A DNA stretch of 64,000 nt from Diprion similis (Eukaryota; Arthropoda; Insecta; Hymenoptera; Diprionidae). Numbering within the stretch: the stretch's first letter is position 1; each line of letters opens with the position of its first letter. The notes under the pieces are model-generated. The model searched no databases. It saw only the letters and a list, made by a program, of their open reading frames with translations, and was not told the DNA's origin. Both the position numbers and the translations under genes were made by a program. The stretch covers positions 11,470,001 through 11,534,000 of the forward strand of contig NC_060112.1 in NCBI RefSeq assembly GCF_021155765.1. The letters are read 5' to 3'. Positions 1-11,709 of the stretch are shown here, piece by piece.

Positions 1-3000
1 CGCGTTCGATACGTAAACCACTTTATCTAAATTTTTTATCTGTATTAATACTAAACAGGACTCGCATTGAGTTCCGTTGAGATGTGAAAGCAATTTTGAT
101 CGATTGACAGTCTTGGCGCCCGCCTGATCCTTCGCCTGCTCGAAAACCTGAACAGCTTTATGGTCTGTTAATCGTATGGGTATAATGAGTTGTAGCCTAA
201 CCCATAATGCGTTTAGAAACAACTTAGCTATACATCTAGAACGTTCAGAGTAATAATTGACTTCGATTAATGCGTTGTGCCCGATCATCGATTCATTCTC
301 AATCCTATAACGATATTATTTATTTATGGTGGTAGATGTTGATTTTTTATATACCTCGTGTTCATTGGGACAATTTAAATTCAACGGAGTAAACGTTATA
401 CAAACAATATCTGACAATGAGTCTCTTTTGGAATCGCTTTTATCTGTGTTTAATCGGCTACTGTTAGAAAGAAATATTTTTTGTACCATCTATAAGTTGC
501 TAATAATAATAATCATTCTCGTTACGTTTTTGGCATCGCACGTTGCGAGAGAAAATCTAATGGAGGAATTTTGTGCAAAATCTGAAGTTCAATTGGAATT
601 AGTGAAACAAAGAAGAAACAATTATGAACACGGATTTCCATTTAATTGCATTAAGTATAATTGTACAATTAAATTTATTTCAATCTAGGAATCCAAATTA
701 TTTAATACATTTAATTAAGGCTTTAATCAAAACTGTTCACAAGCTTTATTCAGAACGAAACGAAAAGTATTTATTGCACGGTGAATTCTGCTGTCTTTTT
801 CTTAATACCTTCGGTTGTAGCAATAACTGTAAAAGAATAAAAGCATTGCGTTAATCTTTTGACCCGTAAAACCAATTTTCCAACCCTATAAAAAGAAATG
901 AGGTGAAAACTTTGGAACACTCAAAGATATTTTTCCCGCTAATTTCGAAATCAAATGTAGCGTATGTGTATAGATGTTGAACTCAGTGACGCGTAGGAAC
1001 GAATTTCTTTAATTAAATCCACCTTCAGGCTACTCGGTAATTATGATACCAAAATTTTAATTCCGGTCCGGTAAAACGGTTCGAGTTCAAAAACCCAGTG
1101 TGGTTGTCACCTCGTTACGACATAATTCATCCGCAGTGAAACTGAAACCTTGCGAGCTACACCACGAATTCCCACATAAATCGGGATCATAGGAAGGAGG
1201 TTTGAACCGGTTATTTAACCGTCAACAGATACAATTACAAAAAGACGCATGAATATTGAGTCCTGCATGGCTGCGGACGGCCGTTCCGCCTCCTGGTGCC
1301 ATCAATCCTTCCCCGATACAACGGCGGCTTTTCTGAGTCGATGAGAAAGGATTCTAAAACTTCATTCTGCCCTTCGGCTCTTCGAACTTCCCTACCTTTT
1401 AACGCATCGTTATAATACACGCTTGTTGTCCGAGCAATATGTCAATAATATTCAAAAACACCGTCTGGCGGGAAAGGCGCAGCTTCCACTTGCTCGTATT
1501 TGTTTATAAAAGTAGTTTTTCATTACATTTCTTACCCAGCCGTCAATCAGTGTAACGTAATCAACGTATCTCACAGCACGCATGACGTTTTTTCTATATA
1601 CCTATGGATTCGTGTAATTCAATCGAAACGATCAGCTGATTGGCATGCACGACGCCATCTTGACTTAAACGCACGATCACGATTTCAAAGTTTCGCTGAT
1701 TTTATTTTTCACGTAATTTTTCTATTCGTCTGTCGCATTTTTAACCTTTTGTAAAATCAAAGGGCGGAGTTACATGCAATATACTAGCTGGGCAATAATT
1801 ATTAAATACAATCGTACATCGTGGAGACTTGTTCCGTGAAGGATAGCTAAAGATTCATATGTTGGAAAAATTTAGAAACTGCATTAGTGGATAAGCAAAA
1901 TTGCATTTTAGTTATTATTTTCATTCTTCTTTTAAACTCGTCTTGTTATTTTCTTTTATCAAAAGAAACTTTAACCGACTCGTAAACTCAATTAACCCTA
2001 ATCAAGTTATAATTTGCGGAAACCACTTTACCGTGATGGTTTTTTTTTTTTTCTTTTCGCAATAAATTTGCTGATGTGAAAATTGATCAATTAGCAAATC
2101 GTTTGGGAATATTATTTTCTCGATGACGATTCGTCACGAAGTAAAGAAACACAGATTATTTATGTACTAAATTTTTTTCGCATGCTTTTGGCCATTTCAT
2201 CGTAACTTTTGACTCGCAGAAATCTTTTATCATCCACATTGTGAATAAGATTGCGAACACTTTTTCCACCCTTCACAGCGAAAGTTTTCTTGTATACTCT
2301 TGAGTGCCGTGTTTTTGAACTTTGAAAACCGATATTTTTCGAATACCGCGTCGACACGGAAAGTTTCGAAACAGGCGTCGAGATCAGTAAAGCTTTTCAC
2401 GACACAGATGGTAAAATAATTTCAAACTTCTTCACCTTAGGACAGAAAATCGAATGTTTCGAGCTCGATTTTCACGCAATCCTTTACCAACATATTCACG
2501 AATAACCACGAACAGAAATTTTTCTACGCAATAGAGAAACCTGTTCCTGGTTTCCTGCGGCAAACTTCTTACGCAATAGATTAATTCCGGTTCCTTCTTT
2601 CTTCTCGTATGAGATTTAGTCTAGGCGTAATTGGATTTCAGCCTGACCTTAACGCCCGAGTATCTTTTTGAAGGCTTCGTTCATCGCTCGATTTCTAACG
2701 AAGCTTCATGCTTTTCATACACGGATCCGGTAATAATTCAGGCTTGCATATTCAACTTACTCCGTCTCCGAGTGATTAATTATTGCAGGGGTGTCGATAA
2801 AATAACAATTGCTTGACCGAAATTAATTATTTCCATAAAAACTGGCGAAAAGTGGAAGAAAATTTAGATAGTAAGAATACGCAGCGTTAGCTTGGCGCGT
2901 TTCAAAGCTTCCTAAAGTAGCAAACCACCCTCAACACCGACTCCGCTAATCTCGGCGCGCCATCTTTCCTCGAGTTGTTCGTGTAGCGATAAATCCAACC

Positions 3001-5963
3001 TTTTTAAAGAGGATGAGAAGAAGAACGGACTGCTGGGCCAAGGGTCGATAGTGCTTGGATGCAACCGCGGCCCTATTACACACCAATTCACGTCCTCCTC
3101 AAAGGGAGCTTGATTTGGTTCCTTATATTTGTCAGTGTGCAGACTTGCTTAAAATGTGCGAGAATCGCAATGAAAAGGTTGAAGAAAGTTGCAGTTTGGA
3201 ATACACGGCTTGATTGTTGTATTAGATTTGAATCAATTTTTGTTTGAAAATATTGCATCTCTTCAATGGTTTTATGAAATTTTTTGATATTTTGACGGAG
3301 GTTTAACGATATCTCGATACACTTTTTGAAGTTTTGAGGGATTTCAAGATATTTTGCTATATTTGATACTTTATGGAAAGATAAAGATATTATTAATATT
3401 CCGCTCGGTTTCACTTATAGGGAATTTTATTTTTGAGAGCAATGTGATTCAAGCTTTTTGGAATTCGTTTCAGTTGATCGATTATCGTTGCAAAAAAATT
3501 TTGTTTCTTATCAGTAAAACTACTAGATTCTATTTAGTTTGTTTGGTCTACTGATTCCGTAAAATTATTACAATGCTGTCATGATTAACTTACTGGCAAA
3601 TTTACCAAATATGTCTGGTCTAAAATTGAACATCGGAAAACCGGACTTGTGTAGAAACATTTCTTTGCAATGAAATCCTTCGTCTAATTAAAGTTTCATA
3701 CCTTTATCACTTGTGTATCTTGAATTTCATGTTAATAGAGCCAGTTTTATCATCTCTTGCTATAATCTTCGCAATTTCTGAGATGAATTTTAAAAACAAC
3801 GATGAAAAATGAATAATCCAAAGTTCGAATTCAATATTAATATATATAGTAATTCATATGATATATTTTTCTTCCTCCGATGTATGTGTTGATATAACAT
3901 TACATATTATTATAATTATAAATATATTACGTATAATTTTATATCACCCGATGTATCAGAAGAAGAAAAAAATGATAATTCGTTTGAAGCACCAAGAATA
4001 AAAAACAAAAGCAACAACAACATCAATTCAACCTGGAATTCCCTGACTTATGGATTAGGCAGAGTTGACGTAACTTGGCTAATGCATGGGCTTGGCATGA
4101 CTTGCTTATTATACTTTTACAACATCCGTTCTAGCAATCAACCCCCAGGCAGTATACCTGGTTCGTTATTACACCCACAGTTCAGGACTTTCCCGTCATA
4201 TTTTTGCATCGAAAGATGAAGAAATTGATAATTTGCCGTTTAACTCTAGGTTCAGGTGATTCGTTTGAATTTCGATGCGAATTACACGTTGGTAAAATGA
4301 AATAAGTCGAATAATGGTGAAACGAAATATCGTCCGTGTTCCAAGATAGCGGTGAAGTAATTCCGACTCTTTGTGGTAGAAAATAGCGTTCATCCAGATT
4401 AAGGGATGAGCATTAAACCAACTTCTGAACAGTAACTCACCAGAATTACCAAAATTTCAACAATGACAGACTCGGCGTAATTAAGGAGTTTTTATGGCTA
4501 ACTTCATTCTCTCAAAGCGTATTTTTTTTTTTTTTTTTCGGTTGGTACATTCAGTTAGCTCACAACTTTGGAGAAAACATTTCTTATCATTTTCTTTAAC
4601 GTTGGCCTTTGCGTTCATTTAAGAAGTTCATGCAAAAATCACGCGAGACTCTACGCAAAAAAAAAAATGAATTGAATAAAAAAAAAAAAAAAAAAGTACG
4701 ACGACGCGTTTGAAGTACATAGATTTTAAAAAGTCATTTAGAGATATTTCTCTTTTTCATTTTTATCTCAATGCAAGTTGGCTACGGTAGTTCGTTTGAG
4801 AGTTGGCCGTTAATGGGATGAAATTTGATGGAAAAGAATCGATTGATGAAAAAAATGAGGGTGCGTCAAGAGACGGTAATTGACAATGAGCGTTCTTCTC
4901 GTCTTGAGGACTTATTGGCTTCAGATGAAAGTGACGAAGAGATTATGCAGTAGCGTGCGCGAAAGGGTGAATCGTACACCGAAATTTTTGCTGTCAAGTA
5001 TTAAAGCTCTTTAAACGCAATCCTGTTTCGCACTCGTGAAAGTTTCGCAATACGAAAAGCGGCTTATGCGCAAGTTTCGTTTCGTTATGTCCAACTAACA
5101 CTCACAGATGTAGTCATCCATCGCATTTCACCTGGACAAGAAAACTCCGCAAACTCTCTTAAGAGGATTACTCAAGCTTTCTTTATCCTCAACCTCATAT
5201 TGCTTCGTAAGTTAACTTTCGGTAATATATCACACGATCCTTGAAGCGAATGTTTTTGGGCAATATACGGGCGACGATTGGCCGGATTTTTTTCAATTGA
5301 AATAAAATGTAAGAATTTCAATGGTTGAATAATTGCATTTACAGAAAACGTGAAATTACAGGAATGAAGTTTTAGTGAAGTCATGTTTTTTTCATTTTTT
5401 CATTTCAGAAACCTGTGAAATCGGCTAGACCTACGATTACATCGATTCGTAAGTAAACTCACTATGACTATTTCGGCAATTGATTTAAATGGTTATTTGT
5501 TTGAATAATTAATGTAACTGACAGTGGAAAGCAATATGAAGCGTTCTGTGTGAGTTTTTTTTTCACTGATATCGTAAGGATATACCCAGCGTATAATCTA
5601 AAGGAAAAAGTGTGGAATAAAAACAAATGTGTGACGGTTGAATTGCATGAAATTAAAAATTATCTCTTTAATATTACGAACAAAAAAATATTGGAAAATT
5701 TAAAAAAAAATTAAGTATAATTGATTTTATAGTATGAATTTATTGCGCTGCAAAAAATTGCCTCAGACTAATTTTTACCAATAAAATCAGCTTTGACTCG
5801 CTGATCTTTTTTTATTACATTCCTTAAATCTTGATGTTAACTCGAGATACGATAATTTTGAACCAAATTCAGAGATACGAAGTTTTTCAACCGAATCCTA
5901 AGATACAATTTTGTTTTGCTCAGGCGTCAAAGTGTCACTATGGCTAATGGCTAATTTAATGTT
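1..5963. other. Non-coding stretch, nothing recognised
   Basis: AT-rich sequence with frequent stops in all frames and several poly-A or poly-T runs (for example near 2040, 4522 and 4671-4695). The short open frames here have AT-driven composition and no recognisable motif. A TATA-like stretch with a downstream A-run near 885 lacks a clear initiator. I see no RNA gene, transposon end or credible exon. Confidence 0.6.
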
Positions 5964-6094
5964 TCAACGAATGACTAGCATTTTACTACAGATTTTCAAA
6001 CCGAAACGATTCATCTGTATGAATATTTGCGGAATAAATTGTTGCGACTGTAAAAGTTTGAGGTTAAAACGACCGTTGAAGTAGCTCAGCTTAC

Positions 6095-6168
6095 CGAAGA
6101 GCACAACCCCAACAAGGATGAAAATGCAGGAAAACAGAAGAAACACTGAAGGTCCCAGCATCGCGTTT
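6095..6168 (-). other. Candidate exon encoding a membrane segment
   Basis: On the minus strand an acceptor-like CAG (after a pyrimidine-containing stretch) precedes base 6168, an ATG lies at 6161, and a GTAAGC donor follows base 6095. The 22 codons from this ATG give a strongly hydrophobic segment beginning MLGPSVFLLFSCIF and rich in I, V, L and F, as in a signal peptide or transmembrane helix. Two other frames across the same bases are also open, so the reading frame is not secure. No partner exon was found on either side. It could be part of a small multi-exon membrane protein or a chance open frame; no family is recognised. Confidence 0.2.
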
Positions 6169-6851
6169 CTGGTAGAATTGCAGAATTTAATCTCAAAGTC
6201 TCCGAAGTGGAAGCTCTGGCTTTACGGCTTATATGGCGCAGCCATCCGCTGCTGTATTGTATCAGTGAGGAAATAATCCCGTGATTACGACCCTCGGGAA
6301 ACAGTGGCGTCAACAACCGAATCGGTTTCTGATAACCAATTTTTCACACAACAAATGCTCGCCTCTGCAGAATGATCGAAGGCCGATTGCTTTTTGAATG
6401 TCGTTCAAAGCCTCATTGCACACTCAAAAACCGAGAGAAATGGAGACTCGTACTATAGTTTCTCTGATAAACTATTTCGAAGATTTAATTTTTACCCAAC
6501 AAGAAATTCATGTCGAGGCCTCATTCAATTGAGAAAATTTAATTAATTAAACAAACAGATTTAACCTTCCATCAAGCAAAAAATGTAGCATTCATAATCC
6601 AGAATCACATCAAATACTTACTTGAGTAACATTTCCTTGCAGTTCTAACAAAATTTGAATCGTTATTGTTGCTAGAATTTTCGGGAAACTATAAAAAATT
6701 GAATCTTTTTCTCTTTTGGCCAAAGTCATTTCGCTTCGCTATTGCTTTCATGTCGCGAACTGTTTATACTTAGTCGAGCCAACGGAGCGCACAAAATTCC
6801 ACGACTATGCACCGCCGTTTATCATCGAAAATTGGTAGACAATAGACCTAA

Positions 6852-7106
6852 ATTCGATTAAGCCAAGCTTCGCCTGTGGCGACTGAAGCATCAGGCTCAA
6901 ATAATTACTCAGGTACCCGCTATCTCATCAACGTTGAATTTACCCTGAACAATGAGAACCTTTCAAGGGTGGCGAGCCACTATTTGGAAACTCCATTTTC
7001 AGTCCCGTACGAACCAGAGGATTTTCTGGCCAATCCCATTTTAGTCTTCTGGCTAGGATTCCTAAATCTTTGCACTGTGGTTCCGATAGTTTTCGTATTT
7101 TTATAA
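6852..7106 (+). pseudogene. Coding-like open frame, unrecognised, probably a fragment
   Basis: An open frame of about 85 codons runs from just after an in-frame TAA to a TAA at 7104-7106. It has no ATG; the first possible start is GTG. The translation has mixed composition (residues such as YLINVEFTLNNENLSRVASH, then PYEPEDFLANPILVFWLGFL) and a hydrophobic C-terminal end. It looks more protein-like than neighbouring chance frames. With no ATG and no identified splice sites it reads best as an internal exon or a fragment of a dead gene. It lies about 600 bases ahead of the other coding-like debris at 7.7-8.46 kb and may belong to the same locus. No family recognised. Confidence 0.22.
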
Positions 7107-7729
7107 TTATTCTCGGTGTAAAGAAAATTCTGTTTGGCAAACTGACGCGTTTGAGTGCGTTTGAGTTGAATATATACTATATTTATCATTCACACTTGCT
7201 TACAAGGAAGTCATCATAGTTTGGCTGAAGCCATGGCCTCGTGATCTCAAGTATCATATAAGTTTCTTCTAGAGTTACTCATGGGAAGTAGATGTAACAG
7301 TGGACTGAATCGATATTTGAACATGAAGCTATTAAAGAACAATTAGTGTAATTCTAAGTAATTTGGGTGTCACTTTCTCTTGCTGTGAATTTTTATAGTA
7401 CGGCATAAAATTTATACGATCTATTTTACATACCGTTGAAATACGTTGTACTACCCAAGACGAATCCGCTGTTGCCATTTTTCTTTCATCAACTAGGTCG
7501 ACGAGAGGTTATTACACTTTTCCACTTCTGTAGATACTGTCACATGTCAAGGCTGTGTTTTCAACATGTGCATAAGTATCAGACATACTTGCCAAATCTG
7601 TAGTCGATGTTTCTGATTAGTAGTCTAAAACAGCAGTGTTAACTTTTATCTCATCCCTCGGCTATTGAAACATCGATTTTAAAAGCTGAACACCCAATAT
7701 CGTTAGTGTCAAAATCTTAATCAGATATA

Positions 7730-8460
7730 ATGCTGATGGATTCCGACGACTTCCTATACCAACTCATTGATAATTCACTGATTCTGAAGCTTCTGAAATT
7801 TCCTGAGCAACAACTTTGGCCATCTCTGCACGCACATAAGAATAATAAATCTTGCAAAAACGAACAAGCTGACAGAGCAAAAAGTCATAAAATCCACTGA
7901 CGCAACAGGACCAGCAACGAGACATGACAGTCGGCGAAAAAAGTCAGACCTAACAGTCCGTCGATCCCTGGTTCAAAGTAGGTTCTACAGGACGATGAGA
8001 TCGATGGTATTCGGCGCACACGTTGCACCGAAGAGCGGCAAAAAAGGAAAGGACGAGACACTTGAAAAGCTTGTAACGCTGACGCTTCAGTTTGCTGACC
8101 TTTCGAAGAACCTGGAAGGAAAGGTGTGAAAATATCCACCAGCAGACATGGTTTTCGTTTAGAGACAGGATTTGATGAATTCACCAAATATTAGGAGAAA
8201 TTTCGTTTGAAACAAATTAAAACATGATCAGAACATGGATAGACCACACCTGTTCGAGTCAACAGATCATTCCTGTCGCCATATTTAGCAAATTCGTTTC
8301 TATGTCAGTGGGAGACGACGATAGCGGCTAGATTAAACTGGCCAACAAAGCCTTTGACGACGTGAAGTATGGAACGGTGGAGTAAATTTCGATGAAAATG
8401 GCGTCCTGAGAGTTCTTTAAGCTTGTTGCTGCCCCTTCCTTCCTTGACAAAGTACAGGTT
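7730..8460 (+). pseudogene. Eroded protein-coding remnant in several frames
   Basis: Several overlapping or successive plus-strand stretches look like protein but are broken. One runs 7730-7900 from an ATG and begins MLMDSDDFLYQLIDNSLI. A second frame is open from about 7796 to a TGA at 8129 and ends with GKKGKDETLEKLVTLTLQF followed by ADLSKNLEGKV. A third, at 8223-8450, reads like TWIDHTCSSQQIIPVAIFSK and, after an in-frame stop, IKLANKAFDDVKYGTVE, with two more stops in the next 40 bases. Coding-like composition that switches frame and carries isolated stops is what a decayed gene, retrocopy or old mobile-element ORF looks like. I do not recognise the ancestor. The antisense open frame at 7885-8187 is probably a shadow. 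Confidence 0.35.
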
Positions 8461-8924
8461 AGCCTGTCAGTTGAATGATCGTCTTACAAACTTGTAGATC
8501 TGCATTCAACAACATGAGTTTGAAGGCAGATTTTTGTCCTCGTGATTGCGATTGGTAGTGTGCAGATATTGAATCGTTCAATGCAAATTAGATAGTTCAG
8601 TTTCTTTCTATTCAAGCTAATATGTGGAGGCAGTAATTTTTAATGCAACAGTTAAGTATTTCATCTGTTAATCTCGAAGGTTCTTTATCGAAACAATGTA
8701 GAAAGTTTTTGAAAAATTGAGAGCTTAATGAGTAAAAACATAACAGATGAAGAATTACAATGCCTGTAAAAACTCATTGTTGGTACGTACATCAAACCAC
8801 TTGGTTTAAGGGAATATGTATTAATTGCCTGTTCGAAAACCTAAAACCATCAGCGAGCAATCTAAATGAGTTGCGTGAGATAATAAATGCATTAAATTGT
8901 GAGAAAAATTATACTTTTAGCATG
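8461..8924. other. Non-coding stretch
   Basis: AT-rich with no supported feature. The 66-residue plus-strand open frame at 8760-8960 has AT-driven composition and overlaps the end of the minus-strand candidate gene. Confidence 0.5.
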
Positions 8925-9107
8925 TTAATTATATACTTCATTAAATTTGTTCTGTGCTAAACTATAAAGAGAGCGAATAAGTGCCGCCACATACTTGATC
9001 AGATAACTGTGACATTCGCATGACAAATCTAGAAAGATTGGGAAAAAGGTACTGCAAATATCGTCGTGTTTACACAGCTGTTTCAGCCTCGTTAGCGTAG
9101 TTGACAT
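8925..9107 (-). CDS. Candidate small protein, 60 residues, unrecognised
   Basis: A minus-strand frame starts with ATG at 9107 and ends with TAA at 8925-8927. The translation begins MSTTLTRLKQLCKHDDICST and contains five cysteines and a fairly hydrophobic middle with no clear signal peptide. The reason to take it seriously is the promoter just upstream: a TATA box and an initiator at the right spacing would give a 5' leader of about 22 bases ending at this ATG, the first one in the transcript. The base at -3 is C, so the start context is weak. No poly(A) signal is evident directly downstream on this strand. It could also be the 5' end of a longer spliced or non-coding RNA. No homologous family is recognised. 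Confidence 0.25.
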   Translation of the reverse strand: MSTTLTRLKQLCKHDDICSTFFPIFLDLSCECHSYLIKYVAALIRSLYSLAQNKFNEVYN

Positions 9108-9125
9108 GTGTATAATGTTTGAGGC

Positions 9126-9160
9126 CAGTGATTGAGAACGAGTTTTTCTGACCTTATATA
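9126..9160 (-). promoter_or_regulatory. Candidate TATA/Inr core promoter
   Basis: Read on the minus strand, TATATAAG covers 9160-9153 and the initiator-like TCACTG covers 9131-9126. If the A at 9129 is +1, the first T of the TATA box is at -31, the usual spacing for metazoan RNA polymerase II promoters. It points into the 60-residue frame at 9107-8925. Confidence 0.4.
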
Positions 9161-10625
9161 CACGCGCACTGGACGTTACAATTGCACTGTTTATACATAC
9201 ATACGTGGAGTACACTGAAATACCCTTGTCGGTACTTAAGCTTATCGTTATGCAAACATATGTATTTCTGGTTAGTTCTTATCAAGTATGTAACAGAGAA
9301 ATCACCAGCTGAAGTTTTGCAGCAGAGTTTCAACTAATGTATACTGCACGTTCTAGTTTCTGAACGATTGTCGATGGTTAAGCGGTGAACCGTTGAAATA
9401 AACGAATTTCCAAATAGTATGAACAGCAATTGAGATATTAAGACATTAAAACATTCATATGAAGCAGGTTAATATCTCAGATATGTCCAATTACTTTGGT
9501 TATATATCGCTAGAATTTATGTTTATTTATGGTTTGCAGTCTCCATTTTCACCGAAGCATAAATAATTTAGAAAATTCTAGTGAACTCGCCTCGTCCCTA
9601 CATAAATCTTTTGCAATATTTGCACAAAAATTTATTAGTGCACTGAAGAGAAACCAGAAACCCTGCAGTCATGGCAGTGATCATTACTAAGCATGACCCG
9701 GGCCTCCCTTTCAAAGTGAGAGAGTATAGCGATGCGGAGAACCTGGTGAGGTGAAATTGTACTAGCATACGTCGATACTGCCGTGTGGCAACTTCTCGAA
9801 TTTAACCAAAACAATAGCATTGACTTTAGATCTGGGACTGGAATCGATCAGCTTTAATTTTATTAAAATAACTTTAGCTGATATAACATGTAATTTTGTT
9901 CAACTAAAATGTCATTACAAGTGCAGCATCCGTAGCGATATTTCTTGAACGACTGGAATATTCGTCTGCTAACATGATTGTTTCATTTATCAATTGAATT
10001 TTTGTGGATTCAGGTGGTCATGTCTGAGCAGATATACCTAAATATAAAAATGCAATTATGGATCCTTCCAACAGGTATTATAAATTATAATGCGCTTTAA
10101 AATCTGAATAATTTACATCACGAATTTTTTTCCATAACGTTGAAAAGGTCGTGTTAGATTAGTATTTGGAAACTCCACGTACCGAGCTCTGAATAGCTAG
10201 TTCTTCGCTGCGTGCCGCTAACGTATTTTCAAGAATGAAAGACTGAAAAGCCATTCCACACGCAATGATATCGTTAGGACACCAATTCTTCAGTTATGAC
10301 ATGCAATTTTACCGAATTACTACCGGTTCCTGCTGCTAATCATATCGGCCCTACGGCAACGATAACACAATCACCTTAGGAATCACTGCAATATTTATCG
10401 CTAGAGCCATTGATGTCCAAATGCATACGTTGAATCACTGCAATGGATTATAAACAAGAGAAAAACAAAGCGAAATGATAAATCTGATATTTTTTATACG
10501 TGATCGACTGTGTCAACGAAGTGGAAAATGACAGAGCGATCTCGAGTTCTTGTTTTCAAGTATTTAACCAGCAAGTAAACACGATGCAAGGTTGATGTTG
10601 CGAGTCATAGATGTTATTGAGCCAA
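9161..10625. other. Non-coding stretch left of the RNA island
   Basis: AT-rich with no supported gene. The minus-strand open frame at 9635-9820 has no ATG-context, motif or splice support. Sequence related to the tRNA-Ser 5' flank begins at about 10626. Confidence 0.5.
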
Positions 10626-10686
10626 AGGTGAGAAAGGAAGTAAATCGTAAGTACGGCGGCCATTTTGACATGTCATCGAATAAGAA
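10626..10686 (+). repeat. 5' flank shared by the tRNA-Ser copies (unit A)
   Basis: About 60 bases ahead of the first tRNA-Ser resemble the bases ahead of the decayed copy (10861-10920) and of the third copy (about 11650-11709). Shared landmarks are a TTTTGACAT/TTTGAAATG-like word followed by TCATTGAATAAGAA-like sequence ending at the tRNA. This shows the three loci arose by segmental duplication, not by retrotransposition of the tRNA alone. Confidence 0.6.
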
Positions 10687-10768
10687 GACGAGGTGGCCGA
10701 GAGGTTAAGGCGTTGGACTGCTAATCCAATGTGCTCAGCACGCATGGGTTCGAATCCCATCCTCGTCG
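10687..10768 (+). tRNA. tRNA-Ser: tRNA-Ser(GCT), copy 1
   Basis: An 82-base class II tRNA that decodes AGC/AGU serine codons. The acceptor stem GACGAGG (10687-10693) pairs with CCTCGTC (10761-10767), and the discriminator is G at 10768. The anticodon GCT lies at 10720-10722 in the loop CTGCTAA. A long variable arm follows, and the T arm carries the canonical GGTTCGAATCC, which is also the internal B box. The A box is intact (TGGCCGAGAGGTTAAGG). There is no intron. A run of six T at 10774-10779 is a good RNA polymerase III terminator. It is nearly identical to the copy at 11710-11791, differing at one base in the variable/T-arm region (GCATGGG versus GCGTGGG). Confidence 0.97.
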
Positions 10769-10920
10769 AACTCTTTTTTGTTGCTTTTGCATTCTACCGA
10801 ATTAAAAATGCATCGTGTCACACTTTTATATCTTTCATTCTCATTTCACTAGCTAAGCGAGGTACAAAAGAAAATGAATCGAAAGTATAGCTGTCAATTT
10901 GAAATGACATTGAATAAGAA

Positions 10921-11002
10921 GACGAGGTGGCTGAGAGCTTAAGACTTTAGTTTACTAATTCAATGTGGTCTGCATACCTGCGTTTGGATCCGGTCCTCGT
11001 AG
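10921..11002 (+). pseudogene. Decayed tRNA-Ser copy
   Basis: This copy aligns along its whole length with the intact tRNA-Ser genes and keeps the GACGAGGTGG start and most of the CCTCGT end. It has many substitutions. The anticodon position reads ACT (10954-10956) instead of GCT, the anticodon stem is mispaired, and the T-arm/B-box sequence is GTTTGGATCC in place of GGTTCGAATCC. The last acceptor pair is also changed. RNA polymerase III transcription and folding are unlikely. The duplicated 5' flank is still recognisable. A foldback element begins at its 3' end, so the insertion may have followed or accompanied the loss of function. Confidence 0.88.
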
Positions 11003-11577
11003 AAAAGATCCGAAAGCGCCTAATTCCGAATTATTTGGTGGTGAGACTTGAAGTAGGGAAATCTGTAAACTGTAATGAAGAACAAAGATTCGAACGGTTG
11101 GAATACCGAAAGCTCAAAGTTCCGAAATTCAAGTTACGATAGAGCAAAGTTCCCAAAAGTAAAGTTCGCATAGAACAAAATCTCGAAAGATAAAGTTTCG
11201 ATAGAGTAATATTCCAAAAAATTTTCCATTAAAATCTATCCACACAGCTTAGTGTAACTTAACGAGTGGGTGTGAAAAATCAAAGAAACCAAAAATCAGT
11301 ATGACAGGATTCCGAACATAAAAATATCGAAAACCCAAAATAAAGAAAGATGAAACTCGAAAATTTCACCAAGCCAGGAATTCACAGAACTGAAAATGTT
11401 TGATCTATCAGGATTTCGATCTTACAAATTTTTAAAGTTCCTCATTTTCACGCTTTTAGAACTTTGAGCGTCGGGTTTCGGACCATTCGAAACTTTGAAG
11501 TTTCGTTAAGAGTTTGATTTCTTTACTTAAAGTTTCACCACCAAAAAATTCGGAATTTGGCGCTTTCGGAACTTTCC
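11002..11577. mobile_element. Foldback (long inverted repeat) element, MITE-like
   Basis: The two ends are long imperfect inverted repeats. The left arm starts at about 11002, runs through CCGAAAGCGCC and ATTTGGTGGTGA, and continues to about 11130. The right arm, about 11460-11577, carries the reverse complements TCACCACC and GGCGCTTTCGG. The outer roughly 60 bases match at about 85%, and weaker complementarity continues inward (for example GCTCAAAGTTC at 11112 against GAACTTTGAGC at 11459). The interior left half has about three degenerate copies of a roughly 36-base unit (CGATAGAG...AAAGTT, 11138-11230). There is no coding capacity. It sits exactly at the end of the decayed tRNA-Ser, between it and the third tRNA-Ser copy. 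A target-site duplication is not evident, so the boundaries are approximate. Confidence 0.75.
11138..11230 (+). repeat. Degenerate roughly 36-bp tandem repeat inside the foldback element
   Basis: Successive segments start CGATAGAGCAAAGTT, CGCATAGAACAAAATCT and CGATAGAGTAATATTCC, spaced about 36 bases apart, each with an internal AAAGTT/AAAGTTT word. This gives roughly three diverged copies. Confidence 0.5.
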
Positions 11578-11709
11578 AAATTCCGAATTTAAACTCCGTT
11601 CCCATATTACACTGTTACATTCTTAATTATCATTCCATTTACTGACTGACGTGCAAAAGAAACTGAATCTAAAGTACCGTGTCCATTTTGTAACATCATT
11701 GAAGAAGAG

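Noticed and set aside
10693-10890. Open frames over the tRNA-Ser genes (also 11607-11813 minus)
   Set aside because: They translate the tRNA bodies (MAERLRRWTANPMCSARMGS-type reading) and are not proteins.
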